Below, piece after piece: positions 1 to 8,931 of a DNA stretch of 32,527 nt. Both the position numbers and the translations under genes were made by a program. The notes below the pieces were generated by a model that worked only from the letters and a program-made list of their open reading frames with translations, did not search any database and was not told the origin of the DNA. Within the stretch, counting starts at the first letter, position 1. Every line of letters begins with the position of its first letter. Origin of the DNA: Acidobacteriota bacterium (GTDB lineage: Bacteria > Acidobacteriota > Terriglobia > Acidiferrales > UBA7541); the NCBI GenBank assembly GCA_013287135.1, contig JABDEK010000046.1:1-32527 (forward strand). The letters are read 5' to 3'.

Positions 1-3000
1 CAGAATGCTTACGCGGGCTTGGTCGTAAGCAGCTTGAGTACATCGAGCTTGGCAACCGCCATGTTCGACAACGTTTCTGTGAGTTCCACGGCTAGTCCTG
101 CTCCAGTCATAAGCGGAGTCTCCCCTGGAGCCGGGGTTGCGGGAAGCCAAACTGCGATTTCCGGTACAGGATTTGGGAGTACCCAAGGCAGTAGCGTAGT
201 GGTGTTAAACGGCACACCGCTAACCGTCAACTCTTGGAATACGACATCCATCGGCGTCACCATCCCTGCCGGAGCAACGTCTGGCCCAATCGCCGTGGTC
301 GTTGCGCCGAGTATGAATAGCAGTAATCCGTTCAATTTTCTTGTAGCCACTCAGCCGCTGCCATCGTGGATGGATGTGGATGTCGGTACGACTGGGCTCG
401 CTGGGAGCGCGAGCTTCGCAAACGGTGTCTTCACCGTGAAAGGATCGGGGACAGGCGTAACCGGTACAGCGGACACGATGAACTTCTTGCTCCAACAGCT
501 CTCAGGCGACGGAACGATTGTAGCTCGCTTGCTCAGCGTTAGCTCCGGCGCGCAAGCCGGTGTGATAATTCGCGAAACTCTCAATCCGAATGCTGCCGGT
601 GGGTTCGTTTTCGACAACACTTATATGAACTTCACCTACCGGACCACGACCGGTGGAAGCATGAATAGTCAAGGCAACGCGGGCTTTCCGGGTCTTCCAT
701 ACTGGATCAAGTTAGTCCGTGCCGGGAATACCTTCACGCCCTACAAATCGCCAGATGGCATCAACTGGAATCAGTTCGAGCCCAGCGAATCGATCTCCAT
801 GGCACAGAACGCATACATCGGGTTGGCGGTCAGTAGTCAGAGCACTTCGTCGCTAGCTACGGCGACTTTCGACAACGTCGAGGTTACTTCGGCGGCGAAT
901 CCCGGTCCGATGATCACGCGTCTTTCTGTTACTACTGGACCTGGCGGTAGCTCTGTGACCATTTTCGGGACCGGGTTTGGGGACGCCCAATCAAACAGTA
1001 CGGTAACGCTGAACGGAACGCAGGTCACGGTGAATAGTTGGAGCGCCACGGCGATAGGCATCGTGATACCAAGTTCGGCGACATCTGGTCAGTTGGTTGT
1101 CTCCGTCGCTCCGGGCATGGATGACAGCAATCCCGTATTTTTTGAAGTGACTACTCAACCGTTGCCGACACCTTGGCTGAATCAAGACGTGGGGCCGACG
1201 GGATTGCAGGGAACCGCTACATTTACGAACAACAAATTTACGCTCAATGGCGCCGGCGCGACAATGGCCTCGACAGTGGATTCATTCCATTTTGTCTATC
1301 AGAGCTTGGCCGCTGATGGGTCAATCACAGCGCGGGTAACCAGCGTGCCATCAGGCTCGCCCTTGGCTGGAGTGATGATTCGCGAATCCCTGTCCGTAGG
1401 TTCCCCGAGCGCGTTCGTATTCTTTAGTCCAAACACAGCATACATGTACTACCGGACAACGGCGGGTGCGTCGAGCGCGTTTGTCAGCACAGGAATGGCC
1501 AACCCAGCTGCTCCTTACTGGGTCAGGATGGCTCGCAGTGGAAGTACGTTCACCAGCTACATCTCGCCGGACGGCTTTAACTGGACCCAGGTTGGTGCTA
1601 GCCAGTCGATCAACATGGCGCAGTCCGTTTTGATCGGCCTCGCGGTATGCAGCCAGTCGTCTGGCACTCTTTCCACAGTTACTCTCGACAACGTCTCAGT
1701 GACTTCGCCGCTTGCCCCAGCCCCGACGATTTCAAGTTTGTCTGCGACAACAGGATCGGTTGGGAGTCAAGTTTGGATTTATGGCAGCGCGTTCGGCAGC
1801 GCTCAAAGCGGCAGTTTGGTGACCCTGAATGGGTTGCCAGTCACCATCAATTCGTGGGGCGACACCGCGATCAGCATAACTATTCCGTCCGGCGCAACCA
1901 CCGGCCTGTTAAACGTCTGGGAAGCGCCCAGCATGAACAGCAGTAACCCGGTCACGTTCTCGGTCACAACGCAACCGCTCCCGCCCACTTGGCTTGACCT
2001 CGATGTTGGAATTACCGGATCGGCTGGGAGTGCGACCTACGCGAATGGAGTATTCACAATCAAGGCAGCAGGAGCCTTCTTCGATACACAAGACGATTTT
2101 CATTTCGTCTATCAGCCACTGTCCGGCGACGGGACCATTATCGCGAGGATAGCCAATACAGCATCCTTGGCTGGCGTCATGATCAGGGAGACGCTGCTAC
2201 CTGGTTCGACGCGTGCCTTTGTCCGTTTTTCTCCGAACCAAGCGAGTCTTGCCACCCGAATCGCCACAGGCGGAAGCACGTCCTATCAAGCCGCAACGTT
2301 CACCTCACCGGCCTATCCCTACTGGGTGAAGTTGTCACGCAGCGGGAGCACTTTCATCGGCTATATCTCACTAGATGGAAGCACCTGGAATTTGGTCGGA
2401 AGTCAAACGATCACGATGGCGCAGAACGCTCTCATCGGGATGGCAATATCAAGCCAATCTCCGGGTACGCTCCTGACCACTCTGGTCGACAATGTCTCAA
2501 TAAGCTCCGATCTTTCTGTTCCGCCCGTGATTTCGGCCCTTTCCGCCACGACAGCCAGTATCGGGGAGCAAATCAACATTTTTGGAAGCAACTTCGGTTC
2601 CAGCCCAGGTGGCAGTGCGGTTGTCCTGAATGGAAACCCCGTCACAATTAACTCGTGGAGCGATACGGCTATCACGATAACCGTCCCAACAGGCGCAACT
2701 TCAGGCTACTTGGAAGTGCTCTTGGGGCCGAGCATGAACAGCAGTAATTCTGTCTATCTTGCGATAACCACGCAACCGTTGCCAACGGGATGGTTGGATA
2801 CGGAAATCGGGCCCAATCTTACACCGGGAACTGCAACCTATTCGGGCGGTGCTTTTACCATCATTGCGACGGGTTTGGGAATAACGGGGACCGCCGACGG
2901 GCTCCACTTTGCGTATCAGTCCCTGACGGGAGACGGTACTCTCGTTGCGCGAATCAGTTCCATTGCCAACGAGCAGTCTGTGAGTCAGGTTGGCATTATG

Positions 3001-6000
3001 ATCCGCGAAAACCTCAGCCCTGGCGCTAAAAGCGTTTTCGTGTCGTTCTATCCGAATACCAGCTCCTTATGGTATCGAGCGACGACCGGCGGCACCGCAG
3101 CCGGGCAAACCACTACATTCGTCAATACCTACTATCCGTATTGGGTGAAGCTCGCGAGAGTGGGCAATACATTCGCCGGTTACGTTTCTTCTGATGGCAC
3201 GACATGGACCCAGGTCGGCACAACGCAGACCATCTCAATGGCCCAGACAGTCTATGCTGGCTTAGCAGAATCCAGCTTCGACTACGCGGCGGTAACCGGC
3301 ACTTTCGACAATATATCTTTTGCAGTCGGAACCATGCCCATCATCTTGGGCGTAAGTCCGACTTCAGGTGGAATCGCAGCACAGGTGACGGTCACGGGAA
3401 CGAACTTTGGAGGTTCGCAGGGCACGAGCACTGTGAACTTCAACGGAGTGCCAGCCACTTCCATCACGAGCTGGACTAACAATCAAATCGTCGCCGCCGT
3501 TCCGTCCAACGCAAGCTCGGGGCCCGTCACGGTCGTCGTGAATTCGATTCCGAGCAATACAAATTTTCCATTTGCTTTCTACCATCCGGTAATTTCCAGC
3601 GTGACGCCGCCCGTGGGTCAGAGCGGAGCAACAATCATCATAACGGGCACCGGTTTCGGCAATAGCCAGGCCTCGGGGAGCCAAGTGTCGTTCAACGGTC
3701 TGAGCGCATCAATTTTCAATTGGAGCGACACGAGTATCAGGGTGGCGGTGCCCGTCGGCGCTACCACTGGTCCCGTGGTGGTGACCGAAGTGGGAGTCAA
3801 CAGCAACAGCATTTCGTTCGCGGTAGAGAATTTGTCTGTGACCGGCATTTCACCAACTTTCGGCCCCGCCGGGAGCTTGGTGACAATCACCGGTACTGGC
3901 TTCGGCGGCACGCAAACCAGCAGCACAGTGGATTTCTACGGAACACCAGCCGCTGTCCAAAGCTGGAATGACACGCAGATCGTGGCATTTGTGCCGACGG
4001 ACGCTGCAACCGGTCCGATAAATGTCGGAGTGGGCGCGGTCGAGTATGCAAGTCCGCAATTCACGATGACTCGAACGATCCAGTTGACAGATTCGAAGAG
4101 CAATCAATCGACTTACACTTCCGCGCTGATTGGCGGCATTTGGTTGCCGACTATCGGCCAGGGCTCGGGTTGTTCCACTTGTACCCAACGCGGAAATATC
4201 ACCAATACCTATGACACTGCGGGGCGCTTGTTGTCGCACACCGACGAGAATGGCCACGCGACCACGTACACCTACGACTCGAACGGGAACCTATTGACCA
4301 TCACAGCCCCGATCAATTCGACGACCTCGGCCGCCAGCGCGTACACCTACAACGCTCTCGGTGAAATCCTGACTGCGACCGATCCGCTAGGGAACGTCAC
4401 GACAAGCGCCTACGATGCGAAAGGAAACCTGACCAGCGTCACAACTCCCGCACCAGGTGGCGGCACAACGGCCAGCGTTACAACTTTCACGTACAACACT
4501 CTCGGTGAGCTGCAGACCATCACCGACCCGCTTAGCAACGTGACGACCCTGACGTACAACACCGCTGGATTGATCGCCACGATCAAGGATGCGCAGAACA
4601 ACACCACTACCTACGCATACGACAGCCGGGGAAACCGCACGTCGGTTACCGATGCGAATAGCCAACAGACCACTTTCGCCTACGACGCGATGAATCGTTT
4701 GACGACCATCACGTATCCGAGCAGCCCAGCCACAACCACTACGTTCGCGTACGATTCGCGGGGGCGGCGCACTTCGGTCACCGACCAGAACGGCCAAGTC
4801 ACGTCTTATGCCTACGACGATGCCGACCGGCTAACCACGCTCACGGACGCCGCGAGCAACGTCACCACGTACGGCTACGATACGGAAAGCAATCTGACCA
4901 GCATCAAGGACGCGAACAACAACACCACGTCGTTCGCCTACGACGCTTTTGGTCGCGTAACCCAGACTACGTTCCCGTCCGGCTATGTGGAGACCTACTC
5001 GTACGACAACGTGGGCAATCTGACCAGCAAGACTGACCGAAAGAACCAGCAGATCACCTACACTTACGACCAGTTGAACCGGCTGACCCAGAAGTCCTAT
5101 CCTGATGCGACGACGGTGAACTACACGTACGATAACGACTCGCGCCTGACCCAGGTGACCGATCCCACCGGCACGTACTGGTTTACGTTTGACAACATGG
5201 GCCGATTGACCGGCACTACCACCAGCTACAGCTTCCTCACCGGGCGGAATTTCACCACCGGCTATGCGTACGACAAAGCGTCTAACCGCACCGGGTTCAC
5301 CGACCCCGAGAGCGGTTCCGCTAGCTATGCTTACGACACTCTGAACCGTCTCCAGACCCTGACGCCACCGTCCGCGATCAGCGGTGGCAATTTCGGTTTC
5401 GGTTATGACGTGCTGAGCCGTCGCACCAGTTTGACCCGTCCGAATTCCGTCAACACCGCTTATAGCTACGACAACTTGTCGCGCCTGCTGTCGGTTACGC
5501 ACGCCAAGTCTGGAATCACCCTCGACGGTGCAACATACACGATGGACAACGCCGGGAATCGCACGTCGAAGGCTGACCTATACGCTGGCGTCACCTCGAA
5601 CTATACGTACGACAATATTTATCAGCTAACGGGCGTCACCCAGAGCAGCACGACGACAGAAAGCTACACGTACGATCCGGTCGGCAACCGCACCGCATCG
5701 CTCGGAGTTTCGTCGTACACAACGAATTCCTCGAATGAGCTAACCGCCAAGGCGGGCGCGACGTACACCTACGACTACAACGGCAACACCACGTCGCAAA
5801 CTGTTTCCAGCGCCACGACGAGCTATAGCTGGGACTATGAAAACCGCCTGACCAGCGTGACGTTGCCGGGCAGTGGGGGAACCGTGAACTTCAAATACGA
5901 TCCCTTCGGGAGAAGAATTTACAAATCGTCCTCGGCCGCCACATCAGCATTCGCTTACGACGGAGACAACCTTATTGAAGAGACCAATTCTTCCGGCACG

Positions 6001-6876
6001 GTCGTAGCCCGGTACGTACAGGCAGAAGACATCGACGAAGCATTCGCTATGATCCGCAGCTCGACGACGAGCTACTACGAGGCGGACGGCCTCGGTTCGG
6101 TCACGTCGCTCAGCAACGCATCGGGTGTGCTGGCGCAAACCTACACGTTCAGCTCCTTCGGCAAACAAATCGCGTCATCCGGTTCGATTACAAATCCGTT
6201 TCAATACACTGGGCGCGAGTTTGACAGCGAAACCAACCTGAACTTCTACCGCTCCAGATACTACGATCCCGGCACAGGAAGGTTCTTCAGCGAAGATCCA
6301 ATCGGAAACGCCGGAGGGAACACAAACGTCTTCAGATATGTACACAACGCGCCAACGCGCGGAACTGACCCATTCGGGCTAGCTGACGTATACATCTGGA
6401 GCGGGAGCAATGCGTCAGGAATAGCTATAACAGGAAAGGGCAATTGGGGACACGCCGCACTTGTGCTCGATGACGGAACCTATATTAGTTGGTGGCCTGT
6501 CCCGGGTACTCAACGTAACCCTACTAACAAGAATCTACAATGGGACGCTGATGCGATCGACGGAAACACTTACAGCCACGACATCGGAGCCAGTGGGGAA
6601 AATGAAGGACCGGACCTGGTAATTCACATTGGTGGCTTGAACGAGGTAGCGATCAAGACTTGGTGGCTTAACTACAAGAAGAATCGCAAATACAACAGCC
6701 GCACTAGGAATTGCTCCACAACTGTCTGGGACGCCCTGTTGTCCGGTCTTCCCCCCGAGATTAGGAAGAAATTCCGTAAAAGTGACTCATTCTGGCCGAC
6801 AGTCAGTCCAAACGACGTGGGCCTGCTTGGTCGACTGCTCAGCTTTATCCCTCAGGGTGGCGCAGGATCAAAATGA
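1..6876 (+). CDS. Giant TIG/concanavalin-repeat YD (Rhs-family) protein, 5' end outside window
   Basis: The frame is open from the first base, and the first residues (QNAYAGLVVSS) match the ends of later internal repeats, so this is the C-terminal 2291 residues of a longer protein. In order it shows: about four units of a TIG/IPT domain plus a concanavalin-like beta-sandwich (FDNV ends each unit), three more TIG domains (about nt 3330-4065), a CSTC motif, about 20 YD repeats, and an Rhs core with the RYYDPGTGRF and DPFGLA motifs. A unique C-terminal domain follows. Family knowledge: YD/Rhs proteins are large surface or secreted shells that enclose a C-terminal, often toxic, domain. TIG and lectin-like repeats suggest an extracellular stalk or adhesive role. 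The signal peptide and export route cannot be seen here. Next gene: a lipoprotein 13 bp downstream. The Rhs-core assignment is secure; toxicity is inference. Confidence 0.93.
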   Translation, partial: QNAYAGLVVSSLSTSSLATAMFDNVSVSSTASPAPVISGVSPGAGVAGSQTAISGTGFGSTQGSSVVVLNGTPLTVNSWNTTSIGVTIPAGATSGPIAVVVAPSMNSSNPFNFLVATQPLPSWMDVDVGTTGLAGSASFANGVFTVKGSGTGVTGTADTMNFLLQQLSGDGTIVARLLSVSSGAQAGVIIRETLNPNAAGGFVFDNTYMNFTYRTTTGGSMNSQGNAGFPGLPYWIKLVRAGNTFTPYKSPDGINWNQFEPSESISMAQNAYIGLAVSSQSTSSLATATFDNVEVTSAANPGPMITRLSVTTGPGGSSVTIFGTGFGDAQSNSTVTLNGTQVTVNSWSATAIGIVIPSSATSGQLVVSVAPGMDDSNPVFFEVTTQPLPTPWLNQDVGPTGLQGTATFTNNKFTLNGAGATMASTVDSFHFVYQSLAADGSITARVTSVPSGSPLAGVMIRESLSVGSPSAFVFFSPNTAYMYYRTTAGASSAFVSTGMANPAAPYWVRMARSGSTFTSYISPDGFNWTQVGASQSINMAQSVLIGLAVCSQSSGTLSTVTLDNVSVTSPLAPAPTISSLSATTGSVGSQVWIYGSAFGSAQSGSLVTLNGLPVTINSWGDTAISITIPSGATTGLLNVWEAPSMNSSNPVTFSVTTQPLPPTWLDLDVGITGSAGSATYANGVFTIKAAGAFFDTQDDFHFVYQPLSGDGTIIARIANTASLAGVMIRETLLPGSTRAFVRFSPNQASLATRIATGGSTSYQAATFTSPAYPYWVKLSRSGSTFIGYISLDGSTWNLVGSQTITMAQNALIGMAISSQSPGTLLTTLVDNVSISSDLSVPPVISALSATTASIGEQINIFGSNFGSSPGGSAVVLNGNPVTINSWSDTAITITVPTGATSGYLEVLLGPSMNSSNSVYLAITTQPLPTGWLDTEIGPNLTPGTATYSGGAFTIIATGLGITGTADGLHFAYQSLTGDGTLVARISSIANEQSVSQVGIMIRENLSPGAKSVFVSFYPNTSSLWYRATTGGTAAGQTTTFVNTYYPYWVKLARVGNTFAGYVSSDGTTWTQVGTTQTISMAQTVYAGLAESSFDYAAVTGTFDNISFAVGTMPIILGVSPTSGGIAAQVTVTGTNFGGSQGTSTVNFNGVPATSITSWTNNQIVAAVPSNASSGPVTVVVNSIPSNTNFPFAFYHPVISSVTPPVGQSGATIIITGTGFGNSQASGSQVSFNGLSASIFNWSDTSIRVAVPVGATTGPVVVTEVGVNSNSISFAVENLSVTGISPTFGPAGSLVTITGTGFGGTQTSSTVDFYGTPAAVQSWNDTQIVAFVPTDAATGPINVGVGAVEYASPQFTMTRTIQLTDSKSNQSTYTSALIGGIWLPTIGQGSGCSTCTQRGNITNTYDTAGRLLSHTDENGHATTYTYDSNGNLLTITAPINSTTSAASAYTYNALGEILTATDPLGNVTTSAYDAKGNLTSVTTPAPGGGTTASVTTFTYNTLGELQTITDPLSNVTTLTYNTAGLIATIKDAQNNTTTYAYDSRGNRTSVTDANSQQTTFAYDAMNRLTTITYPSSPATTTTFAYDSRGRRTSVTDQNGQVTSYAYDDADRLTTLTDAASNVTTYGYDTESNLTSIKDANNNTTSFAYDAFGRVTQTTFPSGYVETYSYDNVGNLTSKTDRKNQQITYTYDQLNRLTQKSYPDATTVNYTYDNDSRLTQVTDPTGTYWFTFDNMGRLTGTTTSYSFLTGRNFTTGYAYDKASNRTGFTDPESGSASYAYDTLNRLQTLTPPSAISGGNFGFGYDVLSRRTSLTRPNSVNTAYSYDNLSRLLSVTHAKSGITLDGATYTMDNAGNRTSKADLYAGVTSNYTYDNIYQLTGVTQSSTTTESYTYDPVGNRTASLGVSSYTTNSSNELTAKAGATYTYDYNGNTTSQTVSSATTSYSWDYENRLTSVTLPGSGGTVNFKYDPFGRRIYKSSSAATSAFAYDGDNLIEETNSSGTVVARYVQAEDIDEAFAMIRSSTTSYYEADGLGSVTSLSNASGVLAQTYTFSSFGKQIASSGSITNPFQYTGREFDSETNLNFYRSRYYDPGTGRFFSEDPIGNAGGNTNVFRYVHNAPTRGTDPFGLADVYIWSGSNASGIAITGKGNWGHAALVLDDGTYISWWPVPGTQRNPTNKNLQWDADAIDGNTYSHDIGASGENEGPDLVIHIGGLNEVAIKTWWLNYKKNRKYNSRTRNCSTTVWDALLSGLPPEIRKKFRKSDSFWPTVSPNDVGLLGRLLSFIPQGGAGSK
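64..3321 (+). repeat. Tandem TIG + concanavalin-like units, period about 800-820 bp
   Basis: The FDNV motif that closes each unit recurs at about 64, 868, 1684, 2485 and 3304, giving periods of 804, 816, 801 and 819 bp. Each unit has a TIG domain (G-T-x-F-G, LNG, W...I...IP...SG) followed by a beta-sandwich with recurrent GDGTI.AR, AGVMIRE, PYWVK and MAQ motifs. The units are clearly related but diverged in DNA, which points to old duplication, not a recent expansion. Confidence 0.85.
4190..5990 (+). repeat. YD-repeat array of the Rhs core
   Basis: This stretch encodes repeated TYDxxGNLTSxTD-type units of about 20-21 residues, for example YTYDSNGN and FAYDAMNRL, characteristic of the YD repeat. 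Arrays of this type fold into a spiral beta cage in structurally characterised Rhs and TcC proteins. The array leads into the conserved Rhs core motif and then the DPFG cleavage-type motif. Confidence 0.85.
6379..6876 (+). other. Variable Rhs C-terminal domain, possible permuted papain-like enzyme
   Basis: This is the part of the Rhs protein after the DPFG motif, about 165 residues. It has WGHAALVLDDG with the His codon at 6451-6453, then TYISWWP, and later RNCSTTVWDALL with the Cys codon at 6712-6714. A His in a hydrophobic strand followed by Asp/Gly, with a Cys at the start of a helix about 87 residues later, is the order expected for circularly permuted NlpC/P60-like (LRAT/YiiX-type) folds. 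The position after DPFG is where Rhs toxins lie. The enzymatic assignment is inference from motif order; no specific toxin family is recognised. Confidence 0.5.
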
Positions 6877-6889
6877 GGAAGAGCTTGAT

Positions 6890-7309
6890 ATGAGAAAAAC
6901 GGTCATGTTGGGGCTTGTGATCTCGGTGCTAGCTATGTATGGAGGGTGCGGTCGCAGTACGGAGAAGCCCATCATCGCATTCGTTGGCCCACCTAGCAAT
7001 TCGCCGAAGAATCTCAGGTTCGCATTTGAAATTAGTACGGATCGTCTCCAGAGTCTGAAGCGCGGAGCTCATAACCTACGTAAGGGGGTTACTCGCGATA
7101 CCGTCCGTGCAATCTTGGGAGACCCTTCAAGAGAAGATCTTTCCAGCACGAAGGCGAAACCCAATGAAATAAATGGCTATCTGCTGTTCTACGATGTGCG
7201 CATAGTCGAAAAAGGGACACCAAATAGCTTTGACCAGCAACTTGTCTTGAACTTTGACCGCATGGGTGGTTTGGAGCAAATCGTATCGACTGTTCCAGAG
7301 ATAAAGTAG
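6890..7309 (+). CDS. Small putative lipoprotein with BamE/SmpA-like motif, candidate immunity protein
   Basis: 139 residues. The start is the ATG preceded by GAGGAAGAG six bases upstream and 13 bp after the Rhs stop; longer in-frame starts would run back inside the Rhs gene. Residues 1-20 form a short basic/hydrophobic signal ending MYGGC, a weak lipobox, so a lipid-anchored envelope location is likely. The segment LRKGVTRDTVRAILGDPS resembles the G-(M/V)-T-x-x-x-V-x-x-x-L-G-x-P motif of BamE/SmpA-type small outer-membrane lipoproteins. Position directly behind an Rhs C-terminal domain is where immunity genes lie, and a periplasmic immunity protein would suit a wall- or lipid-directed papain-like effector. 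That role is inference from position; it could also be an unrelated envelope lipoprotein. Confidence 0.7.
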   Translation: MRKTVMLGLVISVLAMYGGCGRSTEKPIIAFVGPPSNSPKNLRFAFEISTDRLQSLKRGAHNLRKGVTRDTVRAILGDPSREDLSSTKAKPNEINGYLLFYDVRIVEKGTPNSFDQQLVLNFDRMGGLEQIVSTVPEIK

Positions 7310-7803
7310 ACTTCAACGTGGCGGGTGAGCACCCTTAGTGTGTGAAGACGGTTTGGGTGCCGCAGCCTGAAAACCGCAGGGTGCGGATTTTGACTTCTCC
7401 GTTACCTGCCCTCTAGCTCCGCGCACGGGATCATACGACACTCGGATCGCTTGACTGGAATCGCGGCCAGAACTTCGGCATCCAATCATCGGCATCGCCG
7501 AAGAAGGCAAGTAACCGAATCCGAATCGCGTATCAAGAGAAGGCGCGTTGCGAGCGCCTCAGCAACCGCAGCCATCCGCTTTTGCAATTCCCTGCTGAGG
7601 TTCGGGTCCGCTCTTAACACAATCTGTAGGTTCCGAATTGCGGCTGACTTCCCCGGATGCTCCACCGCGTTTTCTGCAACATTCAAGATTTCAATCAGCG
7701 GGTCATATTACATTAGGTCGTCCTGCACGGATTCTGGGGTGCAGGGATGAACTGCACATGAACTCAGGGTAGGAAGTCGACTTGCCGCTCCTTTTGCTGC
7801 TTT
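7310..7803. other. Intergenic stretch with no intact gene
   Basis: Between the lipoprotein gene and the convergent membrane-protein gene there is about 490 bp. The only coding-like signal is the short minus-strand fragment listed separately. No tRNA, convincing terminator or inverted repeat stands out. It marks the left edge of the minus-strand conflict operon and may be a junction between older chromosome and insertion. Confidence 0.5.
7486..7707 (-). pseudogene. Decayed gene fragment, unknown
   Basis: The minus frame encodes about 73 residues with realistic composition (helical; contains NVAENAVEH, NLQIVLRADPNLSREL and RMAAVAEALATRLL), but it starts right after a stop codon without ATG and only TTG or CTG are available. 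It looks like an internal or C-terminal remnant of a helical bacterial protein, not a complete gene. No family is recognised. A small functional protein with a TTG start at 7686 is possible but lacks a ribosome binding site. Confidence 0.3.
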
Positions 7804-8850
7804 TTACCTCCGTCTTCTCTTGGGAACTGACAGCAGGCGGAAGACCCTTGTGGCGAACGGGCTAATCCATTTGAGTCTCACTTGTTCTCCGACAATGGCA
7901 AAGAAGGCTATTACGAACCACTTCAAAGGTTCCCATATCGAAAGATTGAGCAGAGCCATTCCTAGGGAATTTCGTAAGAGCGGATGGAAGATTTGGACTT
8001 GTAGTTCACCTGGCCCTATGCGCTCCGACGATAGGGCCACTTTGAGCACTTCGCGGTCGCCGTCAGGGTATTCACGACGCGAAATGACCGGGGGCCAACT
8101 CACGCCTACCATATGGCGGGGCGCAAATAATTCCACCCTCGAATCTGCGGCAAATTCTTCGGGGGACAACGGCGAAAAGCTAATCGTGTTTAAGGTGTAC
8201 GGCTTGTACCACTTCGTTGTGATACCTTGCGTTCGTTCGTGAGTTAGGGCATGCCTCCCATTGATGCTCCCTTCAGCGGTCCACCCCGCTCTTTGTAGGA
8301 CCTTCGTTAGGTGTTCGACGCCTTCTTGATCGTCCGGGTCGCCGGACAACAAAACCTTCTCTCGAATAAGCCATTTTTGTTGGTCGTGATCGTAGGTGAC
8401 ACGTCCGTAGTATGAAGTCCAGCCTTCGTCGTATAGCTCGGAACCTCCGGTGATCCTCATGTACCGATTGAAGACGCCATAATGCACCATCGCGGCGATG
8501 GTAATTCCCCCCGCAAGGAAGAAAAGGGTGACACTTGTCATTTCACGGGACACGTGAAACTTGGTTTGGGCATAAACCAGTAGATACCGAAAAGGTATCG
8601 CCCGCCCTCCGAAGAAAAAGACCAGACCTGTCGTGACCAAAACGGTGGGCCACAATAAAAAGTGGTGGAAGCCCAGCGTCAGGCTGGGATATCTAGCCGC
8701 AAAAACAAGTAGTGAAAGGATGATTTGAGCGTAGAAAAAGACGATTGCATACCAGACGATCTTAGGCAGAAGGCGATAGGCTCTACCGAGAGCCTGAGGC
8801 AAAAGACGCAACAGGAGGCCAATTATCGCGGCAACTAGGAGAACACGCAC
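7804..8850 (-). CDS. Multi-pass membrane protein, last gene of the conflict operon, unknown
   Basis: 348 residues from a GTG start with AAGGAG nine bases upstream. Hydrophobic segments lie at about residues 1-20, 30-52, 63-82 and 104-125, then a soluble region of about 165 residues rich in aromatic and charged positions (roughly 130-295), then one more membrane helix near 310-330 and a basic tail ending PKRRRR. No enzymatic motif is visible and the family is not recognised. It follows the GAP1 gene on the same strand after 81 bp of A/T-rich DNA, so it may be the distal gene of the operon or have its own promoter. In conflict systems membrane proteins at the operon end often act as pore-forming or membrane-anchoring components, so that role is possible but purely contextual. 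Confidence 0.75.
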   Translation of the reverse strand: MRVLLVAAIIGLLLRLLPQALGRAYRLLPKIVWYAIVFFYAQIILSLLVFAARYPSLTLGFHHFLLWPTVLVTTGLVFFFGGRAIPFRYLLVYAQTKFHVSREMTSVTLFFLAGGITIAAMVHYGVFNRYMRITGGSELYDEGWTSYYGRVTYDHDQQKWLIREKVLLSGDPDDQEGVEHLTKVLQRAGWTAEGSINGRHALTHERTQGITTKWYKPYTLNTISFSPLSPEEFAADSRVELFAPRHMVGVSWPPVISRREYPDGDREVLKVALSSERIGPGELQVQIFHPLLRNSLGMALLNLSIWEPLKWFVIAFFAIVGEQVRLKWISPFATRVFRLLSVPKRRRR

Positions 8851-8931
8851 GAGATCGATCTCCTTAATAAATTACTTCTTTATGTTCTTAATGCGCGGCT
8901 GTGGCGGATAACTTCGCTTGGCCGCAGTGAG

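Noticed and set aside
4831..5502. Long antisense open frames across the YD repeats
   Set aside because: They mirror the repeat codons of the Rhs gene on the other strand, are valine/glycine/arginine-rich and have no independent start signals.
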